From Bifidobacterium saguinibicoloris (GTDB lineage: Bacteria > Actinomycetota > Actinomycetes > Actinomycetales > Bifidobacteriaceae): a stretch of 64,000 nt of DNA. A model generated the notes under the pieces. The model was not told where the DNA came from. It did not search any database and saw only the letters and a program-made list of their open reading frames with translations. The position numbers were made by a program, and so were the translations under genes. The stretch lies in NCBI RefSeq assembly GCF_019331725.1, contig NZ_JAHBBF010000010.1, positions 1 to 64,000 of the forward strand, in the 5' to 3' direction. Each line of letters opens with the position of its first letter. Within the stretch, counting starts at the first letter, position 1. Positions 7,526-16,900 of the stretch are shown piece after piece.

Positions 7526-10303
7526 ATGAACCAACGCACCACATGGCGACGCATCGTCGCGTCCGCCGTAGCCGCCACGACCGTCTGCGCGGGCGGCGCC
7601 TTCGCCATCCTGCCTGCCAACGCCGCCGAAAACGGACCCGTCAAAGCCGACGTGACCGTCAAAGCCATCGACGGATTGAGCGACGACTTCATCGGAGGCA
7701 TGGACGTCTCCTCCATGCTCTCGCTCGAAGAAAGCGGCGTCACCTTCAAGAACGCGGACGGACAGGCGGAGGACCTCTTCACCCTTCTCAAGGAATCGGG
7801 CGTCAACTACGTGCGCCTGCGCGTGTGGAACGACCCGTTCACCGCCGACGGACAAGGCTACGGCGGCGGCAACGTCAACGCCGCACGCGCCCTCGTCATG
7901 GCCAAGCGCGCCACCAAGGCCGGCCTCAAGGTGCTCGTCGACTTCCACTACTCCGACTTCTGGGCCGACCCCAGCAAACAGCAGGCGCCCAAGGCATGGA
8001 AGTCGTTCGAAGGTGACGCCGACAAGACCGCCCAGGCCGTCTACGACTACACCAAGCAGACGCTCACCGAATTCAAGGACGCGGGCGTCGACGTCGGCAT
8101 GGTGCAGGTCGGCAACGAGACCACCGCCAAGATCGCCGGCATCTCCGGCTGGGACGGCATGAGCAAGGTGTTCTCCGCCGGATCCAAGGCCGTGCGCGAA
8201 GTGCTGCCGCAGGCGAAGGTCGCCATCCACTTCACCAACCCGGAGAAGGCCGGCACCTACGCCACATACGCCAAGCAGCTCGACAGCCACAAGGTCGACT
8301 ACGACGTGTTCGCCAGCTCCTACTACCCGTTCTGGCACGGCACCACCGACAACCTCACCAAGGTGCTCAAGCAGGTCGCCTCCACATACAAGAAGGACGT
8401 GATGGTGGCCGAAACCTCCTGGGCGTACACGCTCGACGACGGCGACGGCGACTCCAACACCGTGCCCGAGAAGGTCGCCGCCGCCGACCTGAAGAAGTAC
8501 GACATCAGCCCGCAGGGCCAGGCCGACGAGATCCGCGCCGTGGCCGAAGCGGTCAACAACGTGGGCGACAACGACGGCGACGGCGCCAACGACGGCCTCG
8601 GCGTCTTCTACTGGGAGCCCGCCTGGGTGCCCGTCGGCACCGGCGGCAAGGACAACGCCGACCTCGTCGCCAAGTGGGACACGTATGGCGGTGGCTGGGC
8701 CACCAAGGCCGCCGGCGAATACGATCCCAACGACGCCGGCAAATACTGGGGCGGCTCCGGCGTGGACAACCAGGCGCTGTTCGACTTCGACGGCAAGGCC
8801 CTCGCCTCCCTGCCCATCTTCAGCTACATCCACACCGGCGCCGTGACCGACCACGTGTTCTCCAAGATCGATCCGGTGTCGATCGTCGCGGCCGACACGG
8901 ACCCCGTCGCCGACATCAAGGCGCGCCTCCCCAAGGAGGTGACCGCATGGTACAAGGACGGCGTCAGCGAGACCGAAACCGTCACCTGGTCGGCCGACGC
9001 GCTCGACTGGATCCGCGGCGCAGGCACGTACACCGTGTCCGGCATCACCAACGCCGGGCACGACGTGACGGCCACCATCACCGTGACCGCCGCCTCCGCC
9101 ACGGACTACATCGTCGACGGCGGCTTCGAAAACCCCGCCAACGACAAGAACTGGACCATCACCGGCACCGGCGCCTCCATCACGACCGACACCGGCAACA
9201 CCGCCGACGGCACCCGCGCGCTCAAATTCTGGGCCGACAAGGCGTTCTCGTTCACCGCATCCCGGACCATCACCGGCCTCGAACCCGGCGAATACGTGCT
9301 CAGCGCCATGAGCCAGGGCGCAGCCGAGGACAACTCGTCCATTACGGACGGACTGACCCTGTCCGCCACGACCGGGTCGACCGGCGGTTCGGGTTCGGAC
9401 GGTGGTTCGGACGGTGCGGCCGGCGGCAAGACCACGTCCGACGCGCTCGAACTCAACGGCTGGATCAAGTTCGACACCGCCACAGTCCCCGTCACCGTGG
9501 GCGCCGATGGCACTGTGACCGTCACCATCAAGGGCGACCTGCCCGCCAAGGCGTGGGGCAACGTCGACAAGGTCTCGCTCGTCAAGAAGGTCGAGACCCC
9601 GGCCAAGCCGGACACCACGGCACTCGACGCGGCGGTCGCCAAGGCGAAGGCCGTGGACCGCGACCGGTACACCAACGAGTCGCTCGCCAAGCTGGATGCG
9701 GCGCTCGCCGCCGCGGACGTGCTGCTCGCCGGCAGCGCCTACACCGCGCAGGACGTGGCCGACGTGACCTCGCTCGTCGACGCCGCGTTGGGTTCGCTCG
9801 CCACCAAGGAGATCACCAGCCTCACCGTCACGCCGTCCAAGACGGAATACACGGTGGGTGCGGCGATCGATCCGGCGAAGGACCTCAAGGTCGTCGGCAA
9901 CTATCCGGCCGGCATGGGCAACGTCGAGCTGGGCTTCGGTGAGTTCCTGCTTTCGTACGACTTCTCCGCCGCCTCCGACGCCGCGAAGGTCACCGTCACG
10001 CTTGCGTCGAATCCGGACGTGTCCGAATCGTATGTGGTGAAGGTCGTCGCCAAGTCCGGTTCGGGCGAGGGTTCGGACGGTTCCGGTACGGATGGTTCCG
10101 GTTCGGGTGAGAACGGTTCGGGCGACGGTTCGGATACCGAAGCGAACAAGCCGAAGCCGTCCGCCGGGAAGAAGCCGTCCGCCAAGAGCGAGGGGCTTTC
10201 GAGGACCGGTGCGTCCGTGACGGGCGCCGTGGTGTTCGCGGTGGCCGCGCTCACGGCCGGCGGTGCTGCGCTGGAGCTGCGTCGTCGCGGGCGTAGCCGG
10301 TAG
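7526..10303 (+). CDS. galA: Wall-anchored endo-beta-1,4-galactanase, GH53
   Basis: A 925-residue secreted enzyme that cuts type I galactan. Ribosome site AAAGGA sits six bases before the ATG. Signal peptide 1-33, then the GH53 barrel (about 45-430) with GGMDVSSMLSLEESG, YVRLRVWNDP and VDFHYSDFWADP; acid/base Glu198 in VQVGNET and nucleophile Glu296 in VMVAETSW. After it come a Big_4-type domain, a CBM61-like module (GGFENPANDKNW), a three-helix FIVAR-like segment (about 690-755), a Big_3 domain (KTEYTVGAAIDP), a Ser/Gly/Asp stalk and a membrane anchor with RRRGRSR. The sorting motif reads LSRTG, not LPXTG. Symbol by similarity to B. breve galA. Confidence 0.92.
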   Translation: MNQRTTWRRIVASAVAATTVCAGGAFAILPANAAENGPVKADVTVKAIDGLSDDFIGGMDVSSMLSLEESGVTFKNADGQAEDLFTLLKESGVNYVRLRVWNDPFTADGQGYGGGNVNAARALVMAKRATKAGLKVLVDFHYSDFWADPSKQQAPKAWKSFEGDADKTAQAVYDYTKQTLTEFKDAGVDVGMVQVGNETTAKIAGISGWDGMSKVFSAGSKAVREVLPQAKVAIHFTNPEKAGTYATYAKQLDSHKVDYDVFASSYYPFWHGTTDNLTKVLKQVASTYKKDVMVAETSWAYTLDDGDGDSNTVPEKVAAADLKKYDISPQGQADEIRAVAEAVNNVGDNDGDGANDGLGVFYWEPAWVPVGTGGKDNADLVAKWDTYGGGWATKAAGEYDPNDAGKYWGGSGVDNQALFDFDGKALASLPIFSYIHTGAVTDHVFSKIDPVSIVAADTDPVADIKARLPKEVTAWYKDGVSETETVTWSADALDWIRGAGTYTVSGITNAGHDVTATITVTAASATDYIVDGGFENPANDKNWTITGTGASITTDTGNTADGTRALKFWADKAFSFTASRTITGLEPGEYVLSAMSQGAAEDNSSITDGLTLSATTGSTGGSGSDGGSDGAAGGKTTSDALELNGWIKFDTATVPVTVGADGTVTVTIKGDLPAKAWGNVDKVSLVKKVETPAKPDTTALDAAVAKAKAVDRDRYTNESLAKLDAALAAADVLLAGSAYTAQDVADVTSLVDAALGSLATKEITSLTVTPSKTEYTVGAAIDPAKDLKVVGNYPAGMGNVELGFGEFLLSYDFSAASDAAKVTVTLASNPDVSESYVVKVVAKSGSGEGSDGSGTDGSGSGENGSGDGSDTEANKPKPSAGKKPSAKSEGLSRTGASVTGAVVFAVAALTAGGAALELRRRGRSR

Positions 10304-10360
10304 CGGCTGATGGGTCGGCGATTGGCTGGGCTGATCGCCGATTCGTTCCGGCGCTGATAT

Positions 10361-10404
10361 GACGGTCCGTTTCACGGGGAGTGGTCTCCGCGAAACGGAC
10401 CGTC
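10361..10404 (+). terminator. Long hairpin after galA
   Basis: GACGGTCCGTTTC pairs with GAAACGGACCGTC, continuing through CGGGGA/TCTCCG to a four-base loop. It is nearly identical to the hairpin at 17562-17605. Confidence 0.8.
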
Positions 10405-10418
10405 ATCGTATGTCCGGG

Positions 10419-10482
10419 TTGTTTCGCTGGGAGGCCGGTTCGCGAGGCAGGCTGGCGGATTCCTGACTGGTTGTTTCGCTGG
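10419..10482 (+). repeat. GTTTCGCT-52 intergenic repeat, copy B
   Basis: GTTTCGCT starts at 10421 and again at 10473, 52 bases apart. The interior reads GAGGCAGGCTGGCGGATTCC, close to copy C (17622) and recognisable in copy D (56389). Confidence 0.7.
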
Positions 10483-10512
10483 GGAGGCTTGGCGGCTGTG
10501 AATCGCTACGGT

Positions 10513-10580
10513 GGTACACCGGTTGACCTTAAGGCGTCGCCCTGCTAGAGTGAAGTCCCGTATGGTACACAGCTGTACCA
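10513..10580 (+). promoter_or_regulatory. Second promoter with two galR-type operators
   Basis: O1 GGTACACCGGTTGACC (10513-10528) overlaps the -35 TTGACC (10523-10528); the spacer is 17 bases and the -10 is TAGAGT (10546-10551). O2 GGTACACAGCTGTACC (10564-10579) is identical to the copy at 4397. O1 and O2 are again 51 bases apart. It drives the giant GH53-like gene and places it in the same regulon as the GH43 gene. Confidence 0.8.
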
Positions 10581-10924
10581 CCTGACGGGCAATGCAGTGA
10601 CCGCCGGGTGCATCGGAGGAGAGCAACAGGAGCTCGTAAGGGAATCAGGACATACATGACGGTGTCGAGCCGGTTCATGACGCACCTTATGGGCACGACG
10701 ACGAGGGAGCGACAAGCAATGAACGGAACACCCAGACACAGTCGATCGGGAGGTTGGCTGCGCGACATCGGACGGCGGATCGGGAATGCGACGGGCTTCT
10801 GGCGTCCGCGCCATCGGGCCCCGACCACGCATCGGCATCGGGCGTGGCGGCATCAACCCGCGGAGGCGCTCCGCACGCCACCACCGACGGCGCCACTACC
10901 AGCGCCATCTCCGCCGCACCGCGC
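10581..10924. other. Leader of the giant surface gene; unresolved start region
   Basis: After the promoter come GGAGGA (10615-10620), and two ATGs with fair ribosome sites (10656 after AGGA, 10720 after GGGAGC). Both are in a frame that ends at 10949, not in the frame of the giant gene. The giant gene's own frame is open from 10640 but has only a TTG (10754), GTGs and the ATG at 10925. See the finding on a possible single-base frame change. Confidence 0.5.
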
Positions 10925-13900
10925 ATGTCCCGCAAGGCGATCGGCGTGATCGCCGCGGCCGCCACCGCACTGGCCATGCTCGCCGTCGGCACCGCGGCCA
11001 ACGCCAACGCCGATGTGACCAACACCGCGGCCGGCGCCACCGTCCGCCCGGTCGACAACATGGGCTTCGAATCCGGCCTGGACGGCTGGACCGCCAAGGG
11101 CGACGTCCAGACCGTGGAGGGCGGCGCCTCCGAAGGCGACCACTACGCCGACCTCGCCGCAGGCGCCTCCATCACCCGCACCATCACCGGCATCCCGCAG
11201 GGCAGCTACTCGCTGAACCTCAACGTCAAGGGCTCGGCGAGCAGGAACACCGCCAACCTCACCGTCTCGGACACCGGTGGCCCCAACTCGGTGCTCAAGC
11301 TCGACGCCTACCTCAAGGCCGGCCAGTGGACCGCCACCTCGCACCGCAACGTACTCGTCTACAACGGCCAGATGACCGTGACCATCACCGCGGGCGGCAG
11401 CGCGCTCGCCGTCGACGCCCTCAACCTCCAGCTCGACTCCGACGACTCCAACACCGTGAGCAACTGGGACTTCGAACAGGGTACGGACGGCTGGACCACC
11501 ACCGGCGACGTGACCGTGGCGGACAAGACCGACGCGGACACCGGCTCCAAGGCCATGCGCCTCGGCGCCGGCGCCACCCTCGCCCAGACCGTGAAGGTCA
11601 CGCCGAACACCAAGTACGTGCTCACCGCACGCACCAAGGTCGCTAGGCAGGACACGTTCTCCACCGAGACGCACAGCAACTGGCGCGGCCAGGACGGTCT
11701 GCTCGTCAACCGCGAATCCACCGGCGACCGCATCAACATCGGCGTCAAGGGCGCGGACGGCACGGTGCTCCGCCAGGCGCCCTCCGGCACCACCGGCTAC
11801 TCGCTCGTCAGCGTGGTGTTCACCACCGGTAACACGGACGAGGTCACCGTGTACGCGAACACCGTGCACGACGAGGCGTACACGAAGTCCGTCACCCTGC
11901 ACAACAGCAAGGGCACGTACGTGGAGGACCCGTGGACCGGCAACGGCCAGGACGGCGCGTGGGTGGACAACCTCGACCTGTTCGCCATGCATGACGCCAA
12001 CGTCGCCAAGGGCGCGGACGTCTCGTTCCTGCCGGTCATCGAGGACAAGGGCGGCAAGTACTTCGCCAACGGCGTCCAGCAGGACTGCCTGAACATCCTC
12101 GCCAACCACGGCGTCAACTCGATCACCAACATGATCTTCGTGCAGGCCGGCAACGACACCTACACGAGCACGGCCAACCCCCAGAAGATGTACCAGAGCT
12201 GGAACGGCCCGGACGGCAACCCCATGCCGTACCGCATGGTGCAGGGCGGCTACTTCGACAAGGAGCATTCCGCCGAACTGGGCGTGCGTGCCACCGAACT
12301 CGGCATGAGCTACCTGCCGAGCTTCCACTACTCCGACTCCTGGATCAGCGCCGCCAAGGCGTACACGCCGCTCGAATGGCTCAACAAGGCCTATGACGGC
12401 ACCTACTCCAACTCGGACCTCAAGCACATGAAGGCCATTGTGTACAACTACGTGCACGACTTCATGACCGAACTCGTCGACAGGCATGTGAACCTCGCCG
12501 GCGTGAAGACCGGCAACGAGCAGGACGGCGGCCTCATCAGGCCCGTCGCCCAAGGCGCCACCAGCGAAGGCCATGCGGCCATCATCACCGCCTCCTACGA
12601 GGCCATCAAGGACGTGGCTCCCGGCATCCCCACGTACGTGCACACCAACAACGGCTACGATCCGACCTACGCGTTCAACCTGTACGAGGGCCTGTCCGCC
12701 AACGGCGCCGAATATGATGGTGAGGCGCACTCCCTGTACGGCGGCCGTTCCAGCGGCAACATCATCAAGTTCTCGAACGCGATGAACACGAGCGACGCCC
12801 ACTGTCGGCACGACTACGTGAACGTGGAGGCCGGCTACAGCTTCACCCGCTACAAGGCCACGTTCGACCAGCAGACCAGCCAGATGACGCAGGCCGCCTA
12901 CGACGGCAGCCCGAACGGCCAGTACAACTGGCTGCTCGACTACATGCAGGCCCCGCTCGACGCCGCCAACCCGTACGGGCGCACGCGCGGATTCTACTAC
13001 TGGGAGACCGACTGGATCCCCACGCCCGGCGCCGCCAGCGCCGACGGCAGCTCCGCCGACGTCAACCAGCGCATCATGTTCAACAACGGCGACCCGAACA
13101 TCAAGGAGATGGGCAGCGCCGAGGCCGGCAAGGCCGGCGACATGATGGACTCCATGTACGCGTACCTCATCCGCGGCGTCGCCAAGACGAAGACCGCTGA
13201 CGTGACCACGCCGCTGAGCAACGACAACGGCTACGCCGACGGCCGCTACGAGGTGACGCCCGCCAAGGCGACCGCCATCGGCTTCGACGAATCCGAGCTC
13301 ACGCTCACCGCGGGAGGCATGTCCCGGCGTCTCCAGCCGACCGTCCAGCCGACCGGCGCGGTGCTGTCCGACGACGCGATCGCGTACGGGTCCAGCGACC
13401 CGTCCGTCGCGACCGTCTCGCCGCAGGGCTTCGTGACCGGCGTGAAGGCCGGCACCGCCACCGTCACCGCGACGATCGGCGGCGCCAAGGCCACCGCGCG
13501 CGTCACCGTCAAGGACGCGACCGAAGCGTCCGCCGACGACCTGACCGTCACCGTCGGCGGCAAGCAGGTGCATGACGGCGACGTCGTCGCCGCGAAGGCC
13601 CTCGACCACGTCGACATGTCCGCCGCGCTCGCCGACGGCGTGAGCGACCGGAGCGTCGCGTTCACCTCCTCCGACACCGACGTCGCCACGTTCTTCGGCG
13701 AGACCTGGCAGACCGCGAAGGGCCGCATGGAGCAGCGCGTCGACGACGGCTCCGTCGTGCAGCTCGACGTGAAGAACGCCGGATCCACCAAGGTCACCGT
13801 GACCTCCGCGGACGGCAAGGCGAGCCTTACGTTCACCGTCGACGCCACCAAGACGCCCGTCGAGTCCGTCACGCTCGACAAGACCGACCCGATCACGCTC

Positions 13901-16900
13901 AGCCACGGCCGCTCCACGCAGCTCAAGGCCACCGTGAACCCGAAGGACGCCACCCTGTACAAGGTCACGTGGAGCTCGTCCGATCCGGACGCGGTCAGCG
14001 TTGACCAGGACGGCAACGTCACCGCCGTGGGCGAGGGCGACGCCACCGTCACCGTCACGTCCGACGACAATCCGGACGCGAAGGCCAGCGTGCTCGTCCA
14101 CGCCGTGCCCGTCCAGGTGGAGGGCGTCTCGCTCGGACGTGACAGGCTCACCCTCCAGCAGGGGAGTGCGAAGCGTCTCGACGTGCTCGTCACGCCCGAC
14201 GACGCCGACGACAAGTCCGTCACCTGGAAGTCCGATGACCCGTCCATCGCCAGCGTCGCCGCCGACGGCACCGTGACCGGCCATGCGATCGGCGAGACCA
14301 CCGTCACCGTCACCACGGTCAACGGCGGCTACACCGACAGTCTCGTCGTCAAGGTGCAGAAGGACGCGGTCGCCGCCACCGGCGTCACGCTCGACCGTCA
14401 CGAGGTGTGGCTCAAGTCCGACGCGTTCAGCGAACAGCCCGACGGCAAGACCGCCACCGTGCAGCTGACCGCCGCCGTCACGCCCGACGACGCCACTGAA
14501 ACCGACGTCGACTGGACGTCCAGCGACGAATCCGTCGCCACCGTCAACGCGTTCGGCATCGTCACCGCGGTGAAGCCCGGCGTCGCCGTCATCACCGCCA
14601 CCACGAAGGACGGCAAGCACAGCGACAAGGCCACCGTCTACGTCCCGACCGTGTCCGAAAGCTTCGACAACCGCGACGCGGGCAGCAACGCCGGATTCGG
14701 CAGGTTCGCCAACTACGGCGGCCAGCTCGGCGCCAAGGTCGTCGACGGTTCCGTGGACTCCGACGACGCCTCCGGCCACGTGCTCGAGATCTCCGGCGGC
14801 GGCTCCGGCGGCCGCGCCACGTCCAAGACGTTCGCCACGGCCGTCTCCAACGACAAGGTCGTGTTCGACGCCGACTGGAACGTGGGCGCACCCGCCGGCT
14901 CCAAGGGCGCGTTCCTCACGCTCGTCGACGGCTCCAACCACCGCTACCTGAGCCTGCAGACCAACGCGGGCACGGAACTCGTCTACGCCACCGGCGGCCA
15001 GTCGTCCACCAAGGACACGAACAGCCCGCTGACGGACGCCACCGCCGTAGGCAGCGGATTCGACAAGAACGACACATGGTACAACGTGCACGTCGAACTC
15101 GACTTCGCCGCACGGAAGATCACGTTCACCGTCACGTCGAAGAGCGACGCGAAACTCACCGCCACCCACACCGTGCCATTCGCCGAAGGCGTCGACTACG
15201 ACGGCTCCCTCGCCGGCATCCAACTGTGGGGCACCCGCGGCGCCGGCACGCTCAACTGGACCACCAGGCTCGACAACCTCGCCGTCTACGCGGCCCAGCC
15301 CACCGCCAGTGCGGTCAAACCCAGCGCGACCACCGTGAAGCTCGTGCCCATCAAGGACACGCTCAGTGCCACGCGCAAGGTCACCGCCACCGTGGAACCG
15401 GCCGGATACAGCCAGGACGTGACCTACACGTCGCTGAACCCGGACATCATCACCGTGAGCGCGGACGGCGTCATCGCGCCCGTCACGTACTACGACGGCC
15501 TCGACGCGGTCAAACCCGCCAAGGCCACCGTGCGCGTCGCCTCGAAGCAGTCGCCGAACGTATACGCGGACATCGCCGTGGAGATCACCAACACGCCCGG
15601 AGCCTCCGAGTTCTTCGTCGTCACCGACGGCGACGGCAACGACCTCACCGGAGGCAAGGCGAACCTGAACGTGGGCGACACGCTCGCGCTCACCGCCAAG
15701 AGCACCGGCGGCGACGGCGACGTGCTGCTCAAGTCCGTCGAATGGACGACCAACGCGCCCAAGGTCGCACAGGTCGACAAGACGACAGGCGTCGTCAAGG
15801 CGCTCGCCGGCGGCACCGCCACCATCCACGTGAAGGCCACGCTCTACAACAGCGACAAGCCGCTCGAAGCCGATGTGGAGGTCACCGTCACCGGCGACGC
15901 GCCCGCGGCCGCCGACGGCATCGCCGTGACGAAGCAGCCCGCCAAGACCGCGTACGTGATCGGCGACAGGCTCGACACCACCGGACTGGAAGTCTCCGAA
16001 ACCGTCGGCGGCAAGACGCTCGGCACGCTCGCGGACGACCAGTACGAGGTGAGCGGCTTCGACGCCGACCTGCCCGGCGACAAGACCGTGACCGTCACCT
16101 CCAAGGCCGCGGACACCGCCGGCAAGACCGCCACGTTCACCGTGACCGTCACCGACCCCACGCTGCCCGGCGACAACCTGCTCGCCAACGGCGGCTTCGA
16201 GAACGACCTCGACTCCTGGACGCCCACGTGGAACCAGAAGCAGGGCTCCGTCAGGGTGAAGGCCCAGAACAAGGCGAACAACCTGCATGAAGGCAAGAAG
16301 AGCCTCGACGCATGGAACGCCTCCGCCATGGACTTCACGATGGAACAGCAGGTGACCGGACTGGCCGAAGGCTGGTACGTGTTCTCCGGCTGGCTCACCG
16401 GCGATACCGGCAAGAACGACGACATCCGCCTGTACGCGAAATCCGTCGACGGCTCGCCCCTGGGCGACGCGGTGCGCGCAGAACTGCCCGGCCAGGTGAA
16501 CGGCGGATATGAGTGGAAGAACCCCACCATGCAGCCCGTGCACGTGGGTGAGGACGGCGTCGTCACCGTCGGCTTCAGCGTGAAGCAGGACGGCGGCGGA
16601 TGGGCCGTGCTCGACGACTTCTCGCTCGTGCGCGTCGACGCCCCGGACTCCGCCGTGACCGGACTGACCCTGGTCAGCGGTCCGACCAAGACCGAATACG
16701 CCAAGGGCGAGGAGCTCTCCACGGACGGCATCGCCGTGCGCCGGCTCCTCGAAGGCGGCACCACCGCGCCGCTGTCCGCCACGGACGGCGAGCTCACGTA
16801 CAGCGGCTACGACCCGTCCAAGCCGGGGACGCAGACCGTCACCGTGTCCATGGCCGTGGGCGGCGACGCCAAGCACGTGGTATCCGCCACGTTCGAAGTG

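Larger units (their letters stand above)
10304..10512. other. Non-coding 3' flank of galA
   Basis: No gene is visible. The stretch holds a long hairpin (10361-10404) and copy B of the 52-bp-spaced repeat (10421-10480). The same hairpin plus repeat recurs after the next large gene at 17562-17681, so gene and flank look duplicated together. Confidence 0.7.
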
